From: Sphingomonas daechungensis
GTDB taxonomy: Bacteria > Pseudomonadota > Alphaproteobacteria > Sphingomonadales > Sphingomonadaceae
Direction of reading: 5' to 3'
Length of the DNA: 64,000 bases
Assembly (NCBI RefSeq): GCF_014489495.1
Contig: NZ_CP060780.1
Location: 1,623,001 to 1,687,000, forward strand
Shown: positions 19,192-32,645 of the stretch, piece after piece
Numbering within the stretch: the first letter of the stretch is position 1
How the letters are laid out: the number at the start of each line of letters is the position of its first letter
The notes under the pieces: generated by a model
What the model was told of the DNA's origin: nothing
Database searches by the model: none
The model's input: the letters and a program-made list of their open reading frames with translations, nothing else
Made by a program: the position numbers and the translations under genes

Positions 19192-19891
19192 CCAAGACCT
19201 TCGCGCTTTCGCGCTTTGCGCGTCACGCCGTGTTGGCTGCCACTTTGTTGTCGGTGACGAGCGCCGGTCGCGCCGAGCTGGTCTTGAGCCAGTTGATCAT
19301 CGACCTGGCGAAGACGGACGAGACGCGCGCCGATATCGAAATTTGGAACAACTCGGATGAGCGCTCCTACATTCTGGCTGAACCGAGCGAGATCGTCGGC
19401 GCCGGGTCGAGCGAGGAGCGGAGGGTCACCGAGCCGGATCCCGAAAAGCGCGGCCTGCTCGTGTCCCCGGCGCGAATGATCCTTGAGCCCGGGCAGCGCA
19501 AGTTGCTTCGGGTGGCCGCGATCGGCGCGCGTTCGGACCGTGAGCGCGTGTACCGAGTGACCGTCAAGCCGGTGACTGGTGAACTGAGCGCCGCTGAATC
19601 GGGCTTGAAGCTGCTTGTTGGCTATGACGTCCTGGTGCTGGTGCGGCCAACGGCGCCGCTGCCGCGGCTGGCGGCCTCCCGCGACGGCAGGCAATTGGTG
19701 TTTCGCAACGACGGTAACGCAAGCCTCGAGCTGGTCGACGGCAGCCAGTGCACGTCGCCCAAGACCAATTGCGTCCCGCTCCCGGGAAAGCGACTCTATG
19801 CCGGCGCCCGTTGGGCTGTCCCCTGAAGTCGGATGGAGCGGTTAGCTATACCGTGGTCGTCAATGGCAAGGCGACCAAGCAAAGCTTTTGA
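19188..19891 (+). CDS. Periplasmic pilus chaperone, Csu-like
   Basis: PapD-like chaperone of about 234 residues: signal peptide (ATLLSVTSAGRAE), N-terminal Ig domain with LVLSQLIIDLAKTDETRADIEIWNNSDERSY, the subunit-binding strand SPARMILEPGQRKLLRV, and VYRVTVKPVTG before the second domain. One break at C-run 19820-19823, when repaired, adds LKSDGAVSYTVVVNGKATKQSF to the C-terminus. ATG 19188 overlaps the usher stop by 4 bases. It follows the usher, whereas in classical csu operons the chaperone gene precedes it. Confidence 0.88.
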
Positions 19892-20042
19892 CAGGGTGTG
19901 AGTCAACGGCACGGGGCCGGAATGGAAAGCGCGCCGCGCTGGCAAGCGTCGTGGGCAAACTTGAACGGGCGACGCCGGGCAGCGTTCGCTGGTCGACAAC
20001 AGCCTTTGTCGTTCGCAACACTGGCGTTATCTGGGCACAGCC

Positions 20043-20516
20043 ATGGATCTCGCCGGACTCAACAAGGAGGATGTCCATCCTCGCCGCCTCAAGCAGGTGT
20101 GGCCCGCCTTGGCCCTGTCCCGTCACGTCGACCTCGCAAGCCTGCTCAATTGCGCAGCGATTGATGCCGTCTCTCCGTCAGTCGTCGGGGCCGTCAGCAA
20201 TCACCACGTCGGCGCGTTCCAGTGCGACCTTGAGAATAACGCTTTGACCTGGTCGGGCGGAGTGTACGACATTTTCGGCTTTGCGCGCGGGCAAGCCGTT
20301 TCGCGCGCGCAGTGCGTCGCTTGTTACACCGGACAATCGCGTTTCGAGCTTGAGCGATTGCGGTCCTACGCTATCGACCACCGGCAGGGATTTTCGCTCG
20401 ACGTGGAAATTCGTGCCGCCGTCGGAGAAACGCGAAGGGTCCGCCTCGTTGCTGCGCCGCATTGCGAGGATGGAAGGGCAAAAATACTGAGCGGCATCAA
20501 GATCCTCCTCCCATAG
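20043..20516 (+). CDS. Single-PAS-domain protein
   Basis: 157 residues. Residues about 50-155 form a PAS fold: GAFQCDLENNALTWSGGVYDIFGF, then a helical region (SRFELERLRSYAID), and the strands FSLDVEIRAAVGETRRVRLVAAP. No output domain follows, so it would act as a sensor or a protein-interaction module. It starts 150 bases after the pilus chaperone and precedes winged-helix regulator 3 by about 120 bases, which hints at a shared regulatory role. A ligand cannot be predicted. Confidence 0.7.
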   Translation: MDLAGLNKEDVHPRRLKQVWPALALSRHVDLASLLNCAAIDAVSPSVVGAVSNHHVGAFQCDLENNALTWSGGVYDIFGFARGQAVSRAQCVACYTGQSRFELERLRSYAIDHRQGFSLDVEIRAAVGETRRVRLVAAPHCEDGRAKILSGIKILLP

Positions 20517-20639
20517 TCCCGAGTCTCTGAACGCAGCACGGGTCGCCGTGTCCCTTGCGGGGACCTCGTGCCCCGCTAGCGTCGTCCCGCTCGGTGAAAT
20601 GATCACGGCGCATGTATCGTTTGCGCGGGAGTAACGGGG

Positions 20640-21086
20640 TTGAGGGATCCGGGTCACGAGCGTTTCAAGCGGGGCGGGCAGCTGCCGGCGTCTCCGGATG
20701 ATCCCTCGCCCAACCTGCCCGAACAGCTTTTTTCTCGCATCGAAAGCGACCGACGGGCACTCAAGCACGAAGCCCGGCGCATCCTCACGCTGCGACAGCG
20801 GCGGGCCAAGCATTTCGGCGCGGCGACCTTCGGTGAGCCCGGCTGGGAAATGCTCCTGCTGCTGTACGTGTCGACCGGCAGTGGGCTTGGCGTTGATCAG
20901 CTGGCGATGTTGTCGGGAGTGTCTGAAGGCATTGCGCGGCGCTGGCTTTCGCATCTGGCCAGTGAGAAACTCGTCCAGGTCAGTGGGCTGTCTTCCAGCG
21001 CTACGGTCATTTTGACCCCGAGGGGACGGGCGGGCCTGGACGCTTTTCTCAGCGACGCTTTGGCCGGCGACCGCCAGCGACGTTAG
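20640..21086 (+). CDS. Winged-helix (MarR-like) regulator 3
   Basis: About 148 residues. The core RQRRAKHFGAATFGEPGWEMLLLLYV matches regulators 1 and 2, followed by the helix-turn-helix LAMLSGVSEGIARRWLSHL and a shorter wing (SGLSSSATVILTPRG). The wing lacks the basic D-x-R-x-x tip seen in the other two, so DNA contacts may differ. The start is not settled; the frame opens at a TTG at 20640 and no better ATG is present. A strong intrinsic terminator follows at 21174. Confidence 0.75.
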   Translation: MRDPGHERFKRGGQLPASPDDPSPNLPEQLFSRIESDRRALKHEARRILTLRQRRAKHFGAATFGEPGWEMLLLLYVSTGSGLGVDQLAMLSGVSEGIARRWLSHLASEKLVQVSGLSSSATVILTPRGRAGLDAFLSDALAGDRQRR

Positions 21087-21173
21087 CCGCCGAAAGTAGC
21101 GTGCTGTGCTGGTCGCCGGGGAAGCCCGGAGTCTTCCGCGACAGCCTGGGGCTTGCCCTCATTGACGGGAATT

Positions 21174-21213
21174 GGGGAGGCCCGAGGAATTGGACATCGG
21201 GCCTCCCCTTTTT
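21174..21213 (+). terminator. Strong Rho-independent terminator
   Basis: A perfect 12-bp stem (GGGGAGGCCCGA pairing with TCGGGCCTCCCC) with an 11-base loop is followed by TTTTT. It closes the accessory block on the plus strand, downstream of winged-helix regulator 3. Confidence 0.9.
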
Positions 21214-21578
21214 GGTTCGTCACGTTCGCCGTGGGGGACGAACGTGCTGGTTTCCATCTAGGCGGCGTGCCTTACCGCAACCTTGCCTGTCGAACCGGAT
21301 CGGAGGGAATTCGGCAGCGCTGGCGAAAGCCGCAGCGCCCTCAAGTAGGGAAGGGGCAAGTGACGGACCGGCGCCCTGGGCATGCCCATTTCGACAAAAG
21401 TGGAAAGGCCCGGTCCGGCGGCGCTTGCAGTAACTTTTGTCACTTTTGTAGTGACACATGCCGCGCACCCGCTTGGCATGGCCTAGCGTCGCGTCAAGGC
21501 GGCGACGCCCATGACATTTTCTTAGCCACGGTCATGGGATAAAACGCGTCAAAAGCGTGGCCGACGCGTCCTCCACCG
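21214..21578. other. Non-coding interval between terminator and serine-hydrolase gene
   Basis: No convincing gene. At 21438-21456 there is a perfect 7-bp inverted repeat (TGTCACT and AGTGACA, 5-base spacer) that overlaps two direct copies of ACTTTTGT. It could be a small hairpin or an operator-like site, but both flanking genes point toward it, so it has no obvious target gene. A second 7-bp inverted repeat (GTTCGTC / GACGAAC) follows directly after the terminator, from about 21215. Confidence 0.4.
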
Positions 21579-22584
21579 TCAAGGCTGCTGGATCCCATAT
21601 TCCCATTGCCACGGCACGCCGGTGTCGCCGAGGACGGCCTTGACGATCGCCGGGAACGCCCGCTCGGCGCGCACGTCATTGCCAAGGAGGACGACGCACC
21701 GCTGCCCTGGCGAAGGCAAACCATGACGTTCCCCGTCTGGTCATCGTGGCCACCCTTGTAAAAGCCTCGCCCCTGCGGCCCGTCAAAAACGACAACGCCC
21801 AAGCCGGCCGCCAATCCTGCGACACGCCGGGCTTGCGGGACTTCACTTTGCAAGGTTGGAAACTGCGTGGCCGTCGTGATTGGGAGTTGCGGCGCCAGCA
21901 TGGCCTGGTGACTTGCCTGGCTCAGGCCAACCCCGTGACGAGCGCCGATGCGAACTTCGCCATGTCGGCAATCGTCGTGTCCATGGAGCCCGCCACCCTG
22001 ACGTTATCCCGTCGGTCATGGAGGATGGCCGTACCATCGACTTGCCAGCCGTCGGCGAGGCGCCCGGCAAAGCGGTCCTGCCAGTGCAAGCTTGAATCTG
22101 TCATGCCAAGCGGGCGGAACGCCAGGCGCTGGGCGTCCTCCTCGAAGCCGTGGCCAAGCCTCTGCTCAATCGCGAATTGGAGGAGGATGAGGCCTTCGCC
22201 CGAATAGGCGTAGCGACCCCCTGGCTCGAAATGGAACCTCAGCTTCTGGTCAGGCTCCAGGAACGAAAAATTGGCGAAGCCGCCGGCGTGAGAGAGCAGG
22301 ATGCGGGGCGTCAGTTTCCGCCAGCGGCTGTCACCAGCGAGGTCGCCCCAATTGCCGTATTTGTCGAGGTTGCCGTAGTCGGGGAGCGGCTTCGACAGCA
22401 TTGCGGCAATCGGTTCATCCTGTGCGACTTTGCCTTCGTCCGCAAGTCGCATCACCGTATATGCGAACACGGCTTTGGTCAGCGAGGCGCCGTACATGAT
22501 GGACTGCGGGGTGAGCGGGTCGCCGCGAACGTTGCGGGTGCCGTAACAGCGCACCCGCACGACTTGGCCGTGTTCGAGCGGCAG
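21579..22584 (-). pseudogene. Serine hydrolase (beta-lactamase class C-like), N-terminus missing, fused in frame to histidine kinase
   Basis: The sequence after the receiver domain reads as a beta-lactamase-family serine hydrolase: EHGQVVRVRCYGTRN, the SxxK active site in YGASLTKAVFAY, LLSHAGGF, YAYSGEG (YxN position), and FYKGGHDDQTGN near the end (KTG position). The signal peptide and roughly the first 30-60 residues usual in the family are absent. The frame is continuous with the receiver of the kinase across about 22579-22585. Two later breaks (C-run 21931-21934 and 21705-21707) are repaired by one base each, giving an end at 21579. A cytoplasmic fusion would be unable to act in the periplasm, so this is either a real deletion remnant or an assembly joint. 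Confidence 0.7.
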
Positions 22585-27761
<5,177 letters not shown>

Positions 27762-27967
27762 TCTACTCTCCGGTCGGTTTTACTCCCCCGCCCAGGTTGA
27801 ACGATCCGCAGCCCCCGGCTGCACGCGAACAATAGCTGAATATTTCGCGGCAGTTTCTAAAAAATTCCTAATCTGAATCAAGAGTTGGGCGTCAGGGTTG
27901 CCATCAAGTCGACGGCGACGTTACGGGCACTCCTAATGTTCGGACTTGTACCTTCCGAAACGCGATC

Positions 27968-28333
27968 GTGACTGCGTCCAAGGACCTGCTTCGGTTCATC
28001 GAATCGAGCTTTCGATCAGTCTGGGCGCTGGAGCTGCTTCTCGTCCTCAAGCGCGATCCACGCGCATGGACGGAGGCGGAACTCGTCTCGAGCATGCGCG
28101 CCAGTGAACTGGTTGTCAGCAATGCGCTTGAGTCGCTGGTTTCAGCCGGCTTGATATCCGTCGATCCGACCGGTGCGGTGTACATGCCGATCAACGACGA
28201 GGTCGCCGTATGCGTCGACCAGCTGGAAGAACTCTATGCCGCAAGGCCGGATGCGGTGAGGAGGACCATCGTCTCGGCGAGCGGCCGGAGTGCGACGGCG
28301 TTCGCCGACGCTTTCAGATTGAGGAAAGATTGA
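27968..28333 (+). CDS. Winged-helix-like small protein, 121 aa
   Basis: The start is GTG 27968. The N-terminal 80 residues look like a winged helix (SVWALELLLVLKRDPRAWTEAELVSSM, VVSNALESLVSAGLISVD), and the C-terminal part is a helical dimer-type segment (CVDQLEELYAARPDAVRRTIV). It is the first gene of a three-gene operon with two small membrane proteins (1-base gap to the next start) and is divergent from the multi-HAMP kinase over about 205 bp. It may regulate its own operon or the kinase; this is inference. Confidence 0.7.
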   Translation: MTASKDLLRFIESSFRSVWALELLLVLKRDPRAWTEAELVSSMRASELVVSNALESLVSAGLISVDPTGAVYMPINDEVAVCVDQLEELYAARPDAVRRTIVSASGRSATAFADAFRLRKD

Positions 28334-28334
28334 G

Positions 28335-28616
28335 ATGGACGGGGTTTTCGCGACAATCGTCTATGTCCTGTGCTTCCTGACCAGCGCCGCATGCGCGTGG
28401 CTGCTGGGGCGGAGTTACCGCCACTCGCACGTGCGCCTGCTGTTCTGGAGCAGCGTCTGCTTCGCCTTCCTTGCGGCGAACAATCTCTTGCTGGTGCTGG
28501 ACCTCGTGATCTGGCCAAGCCCGGAAGTTGATTTGCGCCTGCCGCGTCTCTTGCTGGCGCTCGCGGCGGTCAGTTCGCTGATTTGGGGATTCGTCTGGGA
28601 CGCGGAGAAGGAGTGA
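28335..28616 (+). CDS. Small membrane protein (DUF5985-like) A
   Basis: 93 residues with three hydrophobic helices: TIVYVLCFLTSAACAWLLG, LLFWSSVCFAFLAANNLLLVLDLVIW and LLLALAAVSSLIWGFVW. The pattern G-R-S-Y-x-x-S, F-W-S-x-x-C-F and N-N-x-L-L-V-L-D is typical of the DUF5985 family as I remember it. It is translated immediately after the winged-helix gene and 3 bases before a related gene. Inner-membrane location; function unknown. Confidence 0.75.
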   Translation: MDGVFATIVYVLCFLTSAACAWLLGRSYRHSHVRLLFWSSVCFAFLAANNLLLVLDLVIWPSPEVDLRLPRLLLALAAVSSLIWGFVWDAEKE

Positions 28617-28619
28617 GCG

Positions 28620-28889
28620 ATGACCCTCTATGACTTCCTGTCAGGCGCTGTCGTGTTCGGCTTTCTCGTCTGCGGATTGTTCTTCCTGCGCTACTGGCAT
28701 CGATCGCGCGACGAACTGTTCCTCAGCTTCGCGCTGGCGTTCGGACTGCTGGGGCTGGGGCAGTCGGTCATCGCACTCGGCAACATCCCGACCGAGGAGC
28801 GGGGCACGATCTACCTGATCAGGCTCGCCGCCTTCCTGCTCATCTTGTTCGGGATCTATCGCAAGAATCGGGCTGCGCGTTTGTCCTGA
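28620..28889 (+). CDS. Small membrane protein (DUF5985-like) B
   Basis: 89 residues, three membrane helices (GAVVFGFLVCGLFFLRYW, LFLSFALAFGLLGLGQSVIAL, LIRLAAFLLILFGIY), with the FW/YWxRSRDxLF pattern between the first two. It is a divergent relative of the preceding gene, and the pair probably forms a heteromeric membrane complex (inference). Its stop lies just before the tRNA-Lys gene, which is on the other strand. Confidence 0.75.
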   Translation: MTLYDFLSGAVVFGFLVCGLFFLRYWHRSRDELFLSFALAFGLLGLGQSVIALGNIPTEERGTIYLIRLAAFLLILFGIYRKNRAARLS

Positions 28890-28893
28890 GTGC

Positions 28894-28969
28894 TGGTGAG
28901 CCCTGCTGGATTCGAACCAGCGACCTACTGATTAAAAGTCAGTTGCTCTACCGACTGAGCTAAGGGCCC
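28894..28969 (-). tRNA. tRNA-Lys (anticodon UUU)
   Basis: A 76-nt cloverleaf. The acceptor stem GGGCCCT/AGGGCTC has one G-U pair. The anticodon loop CTTTTAA in the stem ACTGA/TCAGT gives UUU. The T-arm loop TTCGAAT is present, and CCA is encoded at the 3' end. Confidence 0.97.
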
Positions 28970-28985
28970 GACCAGCGGAGCCGCG

Positions 28986-29476
28986 TTAGCTTCGAGGGCG
29001 GCGGCGGGCAAGGCGATGGGCGAAATGAAAAGCGGTCAGGTTGCCGTTGAGCCGCAAGCCTGGAGCAATCGTCGCCAGTGGGTTGATGACGAAGCCGCGC
29101 TCGATCGCTGCTTTGTGGGGCACTGTCAGTCCACGCTCGCGCCAGCGTCCGCCCGTCCAAGAAATGATGTCGAGATCGAGTACGCGCGATCCCCAGCGAC
29201 GGCCGCGGCGCCTTCCGAAGGCTCGCTCGAGCGCCTTCAACTCCTTGAGCATTTCCGGCGGTTTCAGCTCACTTTCGATGAGCGCCACGGAATTGGCGAA
29301 GTCGCGGCCGGCTCCGCCGTGCGCCGGGTTGAGGACGATCGGCGCAGCATCGAAGAGGTCGAAGAGGCGGTCGAGCTCCGCGATCGCCGCTTCCACGACC
29401 TGCGGGGACGACCGTGACGTCCATGCGGCCGGTTGGAGCCGATGGCGATGGCGTAGAGTTGCGTTGCGCCGGGCAC
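28986..29476 (-). CDS. folK: Hydroxymethyl-dihydropterin pyrophosphokinase (HPPK)
   Basis: Folate biosynthesis enzyme of about 163 residues that transfers pyrophosphate from ATP to 6-hydroxymethyl-dihydropterin. It has the N-terminal AIAIGSN motif (family: LGSN), the ERxFGRxRGRRWGSRVLDLDI signature (Arg-rich plus the D-x-D metal pair) and VPHKAAIERGFVINPL. One break at G-run 29404-29407 is repaired by one base, joining GSNRPHGRHG to VVEAAIAELDRLF. GTG 29476 is the likely start. It is divergent from the uracil-DNA glycosylase gene. Confidence 0.85.
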
Positions 29477-29499
29477 GCTCGGTCGCCTACGGCAGAGCA

Positions 29500-30167
29500 A
29501 TGCAGTTCGCCAGTCCCGCCGACTTGTCGCCGGTCCCCAAGGCGGAGGCTCCGCGCGACTGCCCGCTCTGCCCTCGGCTGGTCATGTTTCGCCACACGTG
29601 CCGCGAAGAGCATTCCGATTGGTGGAATGCGCCGGTTCCGGCTTTCGGCGATCCCGATGCATGGCTCGCCATTGTCGGGCTCGCTCCTGGGAAACACGGC
29701 GCGAACCGCACCGGTCGCCCATTCACGGGGATTACGCCGGCGAGTTATTGTACGAGACATTGGTCAAGTTCGGCCTGGCGGAAGGGACCTACGGCGCGGA
29801 TCCAACCGATGGCTTGCGGCTCCGCGGCGCTGTGATCCTCAATGCAGTGAAGTGCCTGCCGCCAGCCAACAAGCCGGAGCCGGGCGAGATCAGGACGTGC
29901 CGCAGTTACTTCGAAGCATCGCTAGCGGCGCTTTCCAGAGTTCGCGTTCTGCTGGCGCTCGGCCAGATTGCCCATGTCGCCGCGGCTCGATCGCTCGGTC
30001 TGCCACCTGTCAGCACGAAGTTCGGCCATGGCGCTGAGACAGTCACGGCAGACGGACGCGTGCTCCTGTCGAGCTATCACTGCTCTCGCTATAACCAGAA
30101 CACCGGGCGGCTCGACCGCCCGATGTTCGAATCCGTCTTCCAGCGAGCGATCGAGCTTAGCCGGTAG
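29500..30167 (+). CDS. Uracil-DNA glycosylase, family 4/5 (UDGb-like)
   Basis: About 222 residues. Motif 1, GLAPGKHGANRTGRPFTGD (after repair of the G-run at 29727-29730), is characteristic of family 5 (UDGb) enzymes. Cysteines in CPLCPRL, NAVKCLPP and RTCRSYF are placed for the iron-sulfur cluster of these enzymes. LLSSYHCSRYNQNTGR carries the second catalytic His loop. It removes uracil and other deaminated bases from DNA. The 3' end overlaps the convergent DUF4440-like gene by 11 bases. Confidence 0.85.
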
Positions 30168-30639
30168 GCGCGGCGGGATTGCTGTCGGCGACCAGCTTCC
30201 AGCTTCCGTCCGCCTGCCTCTTCCAGACGCTGAGATTCATGCCCTTGATGGTGACCGGCTTCTTCGTCGTCGGATCGGTATAGGTCTCGGTGTACTCCGC
30301 CGTGGAATACGCCATGTCGCCGGCGTCGCTGAAGGTCTTCGAGCCTGGCTTGTAGTCGATCTTCAACGTCGGATCGGCCAATAAACTCTTGAACCCGGCG
30401 ACGATCGCGTCCCGGCCTTTGCTGGTTTCGCCCCGCTCGCTGATAAAGACTGCATCATCGCCGTAAGAGGCGGTCGCCCCTGCTTGATCGCGCGCCGTGA
30501 TCGCCGCGATCTGAGCTTGCTCCAGCTTTTCGATGGCGGCCGTTTCCGCAGCGGTGTCAGGCTTCGCCGTCGGAGCGGTGGCTTGCTGGGTGCACGCGGC
30601 ACAGGCCAAAATGGCAGCACATGTCACAAACGTTCGCAT
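30157..30639 (-). CDS. SnoaL/DUF4440-like exported protein
   Basis: From ATG 30639: signal peptide MRTFVTCAAILACAACTQQ with a lipobox-like Cys, then a linker of Thr/Ala/Pro, then an NTF2-like (SnoaL/DUF4440) fold: AIEKLEQAQIAAITARD, GDDAVFISERGET, GRDAIVAGF, YSTAEYTETY and WKRQADGSWKLVADSNP. Probably a periplasmic lipoprotein of about 160 residues with unknown ligand. The frame extends to 30696, but the extra residues would mask the signal peptide. Confidence 0.75.
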   Translation of the reverse strand: MRTFVTCAAILACAACTQQATAPTAKPDTAAETAAIEKLEQAQIAAITARDQAGATASYGDDAVFISERGETSKGRDAIVAGFKSLLADPTLKIDYKPGSKTFSDAGDMAYSTAEYTETYTDPTTKKPVTIKGMNLSVWKRQADGSWKLVADSNPAAPTG

Positions 30640-30706
30640 GATGCCGTCCCCTTTCGTTGAGGGGCGGAACAAGCGCCTCCGGTCGGCGCGAGTCAACTTA
30701 CGTTCG

Positions 30707-31558
30707 TTAGCGGTCCTCGACCAATCGCCCGTACAATTCCGGCCGGCGATCGCGGAAAAAGCCGAAGGCTGCGCGGTGCTTCTTTGCCTGGGCGAGGTCG
30801 AGTGTCGCTACCAGCACGCCGGTTTCCTCGGCGCTGAACTCCGCGAGGATGTCGCCGCGTTCGTCGCAGATGAAACTGTGGCCGTAAAAGCGCTGGCCGT
30901 GTTCGGTACCGATGCGATTGGCGGCCACAACGGGCACGACGTTCGAGACAGCATGGCCGATCATCGCTCGACGCCAGAGGCGGGAGGTGTCGAGATCCGG
31001 ATCATGTGGCTCGGTGCCGATGGCAGTCGGGTAGAAGAGGATGTCCGCGCCCATCAGCATCATCGCGCGGGCGGTTTCGGGGTACCACTGGTCCCAGCAG
31101 ACGCCCACGCCGAGGGTCGAGGCGTTCGGTCCCTCCCACACCTTGAACCCGGTATTGCCGGGCCGGAAGTAGAACTTCTCTTCGTAACCGGGGCCGTCGG
31201 GAATGTGGCTCTTGCGGTAGACGCCGGCGATCTTCCCGTCGGGACCGATCATCGCGAGAGAGTTGTAATGGTGCGGCCCGTCCAGCTCGAAGAAGCTGGT
31301 CGGAATCCAGATCTTCAGCTCCTTCGCCAGCTCCTGCATGGCAATGACCGACGGATGCTCCTCGGTACGGCGCGCATTGGCGAACAGGCCCTCATCCTCG
31401 ACCCTGCAGAAATAGGGGCCTTCGAACAGCTCCGGCGGAAGCACGACTTCCGCGCCTTTCGAGGCGGCTTCGCGCACTAGGTCGGCGACCGCCTTGATGT
31501 TGGCGGCCGTGTCGTCGGTAAAGGCGAGCTGCAAAGCAGCGACGGTGAGCTTGCTCAT
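30707..31558 (-). CDS. aguB: N-carbamoylputrescine amidase
   Basis: Carbon-nitrogen hydrolase (nitrilase superfamily) of 283 residues. The catalytic triad is visible: Glu in LPPELFEG, Lys in YRKSHIPDG, Cys in GVCWDQWYPE. It converts N-carbamoylputrescine to putrescine, CO2 and ammonia. The start overlaps the end of aguA by 4 bases (ATGA), so the two enzymes of the agmatine route are translationally coupled. Confidence 0.93.
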   Translation of the reverse strand: MSKLTVAALQLAFTDDTAANIKAVADLVREAASKGAEVVLPPELFEGPYFCRVEDEGLFANARRTEEHPSVIAMQELAKELKIWIPTSFFELDGPHHYNSLAMIGPDGKIAGVYRKSHIPDGPGYEEKFYFRPGNTGFKVWEGPNASTLGVGVCWDQWYPETARAMMLMGADILFYPTAIGTEPHDPDLDTSRLWRRAMIGHAVSNVVPVVAANRIGTEHGQRFYGHSFICDERGDILAEFSAEETGVLVATLDLAQAKKHRAAFGFFRDRRPELYGRLVEDR

Positions 31559-32532
31559 GCGGGAACCTGTTGTGAGATGCAGTGGAAGCTTCCGCCTCCT
31601 GTCAGGACATGGTCAGCGCGGAGCCCGATTGCAACGCGGCCGGGGAAGAGCGCCTGGACCACGGCGACCGCCGCCTTGTCGTTCGGTGCTCCGTACTGCG
31701 GCACGACGACCGCGGCATTGCCGATGTAGAAGTTCATGTAGCTCGCCGGGATGACGTCGCCGTCCTCATTCTCGATCCGCCCGGGAGAGGGCAGAGTGAC
31801 GACGTCGAGCTTGGTCGCCTTCAGCCGCTTGGCAGCATCGCGATAGATGGCGTCGTTGGGATCGTCCTTCGCGGCGGTCGGGATCGCGACGCGGCCGGGA
31901 GCGACGAACCGGGCGAGGTTGTCGACGTGGCCGTCTGTGTGGTCGTTCACGAGGCCTTCGCCGAGCCAGACGACGCGCTCGAAGCCGAGGTCGTGCTCCA
32001 GCCGGGCCGCGATGTCGTCGTGGGTCGCACCGGGGTTGCGGTTCGGATTGAGGAGGCACTGTTCGGTGGTCAACACCGTGCCTGAGCCGTCACCGTCGAT
32101 TGCTCCGCCCTCAAGTACCCAATCCGCCTTCGCGTAAGGCAGGGACGCAGCCTTTGCGATGCGCTCTCCGACGTCCTGGTCACCTTCGAGATCGTACTTA
32201 TTGCCCCAGCCGTTGAAGCGGAAGCCTTGCGCGCGGCGGTGCTTCCCGGAACCCATGACAATCGGCCCGCTGTCGCGAAGCCAGATGTCGCCAAACTTCT
32301 CGACGATCACCGTCGCGAACGGCGCAAGCTTGCGTGCCTGCTTCGCGGCATCCTCGTGCGCGGCGACGAGCCACACCTTCTCGCCCTTGCCGTCGGCGTG
32401 GACGGCCTTGGCGAAGGCCGCGACCTCCTTCTCGGCCTCCTTCAAATCCGACAGCCACAGCTCCGGATCCGACGGGAAGCCGATCCAGACCGCTTCGTGC
32501 GGCGCCCATTCGGGAAGAGGAGGAAGGGTCAT
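31555..32532 (-). CDS. aguA: Agmatine deiminase
   Basis: 325 residues of the guanidino-modifying (peptidylarginine deiminase-like) fold. Motifs: WIGFPSD, FGDIWLRDSGP, VLEGGAIDGDG (E of the substrate pocket), NDHTDGHVDNLARF (catalytic His) and the catalytic Cys near the C-terminus in GGGSFHCISQQVP. It hydrolyses agmatine to N-carbamoylputrescine. First gene of the aguA-aguB unit. Confidence 0.93.
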   Translation of the reverse strand: MTLPPLPEWAPHEAVWIGFPSDPELWLSDLKEAEKEVAAFAKAVHADGKGEKVWLVAAHEDAAKQARKLAPFATVIVEKFGDIWLRDSGPIVMGSGKHRRAQGFRFNGWGNKYDLEGDQDVGERIAKAASLPYAKADWVLEGGAIDGDGSGTVLTTEQCLLNPNRNPGATHDDIAARLEHDLGFERVVWLGEGLVNDHTDGHVDNLARFVAPGRVAIPTAAKDDPNDAIYRDAAKRLKATKLDVVTLPSPGRIENEDGDVIPASYMNFYIGNAAVVVPQYGAPNDKAAVAVVQALFPGRVAIGLRADHVLTGGGSFHCISQQVPA

Positions 32533-32645
32533 GCCGCGCGCCTAGTGTGTTGTGAAACGAAAGCAAAGTTTGCCGTTCGTCGATCCGGCATGGGCCTTTC
32601 GTCCGCGGCTGCTAACAAGCGCTATCAGGTCGAGGGAGTGAGTGC

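Noticed and set aside
21220..21468. 82-codon minus-strand frame in the interval after winged-helix regulator 3
   Set aside because: Its first codons come from the TGTCACT/AGTGACA repeat and the rest has no coding bias or protein-like pattern.
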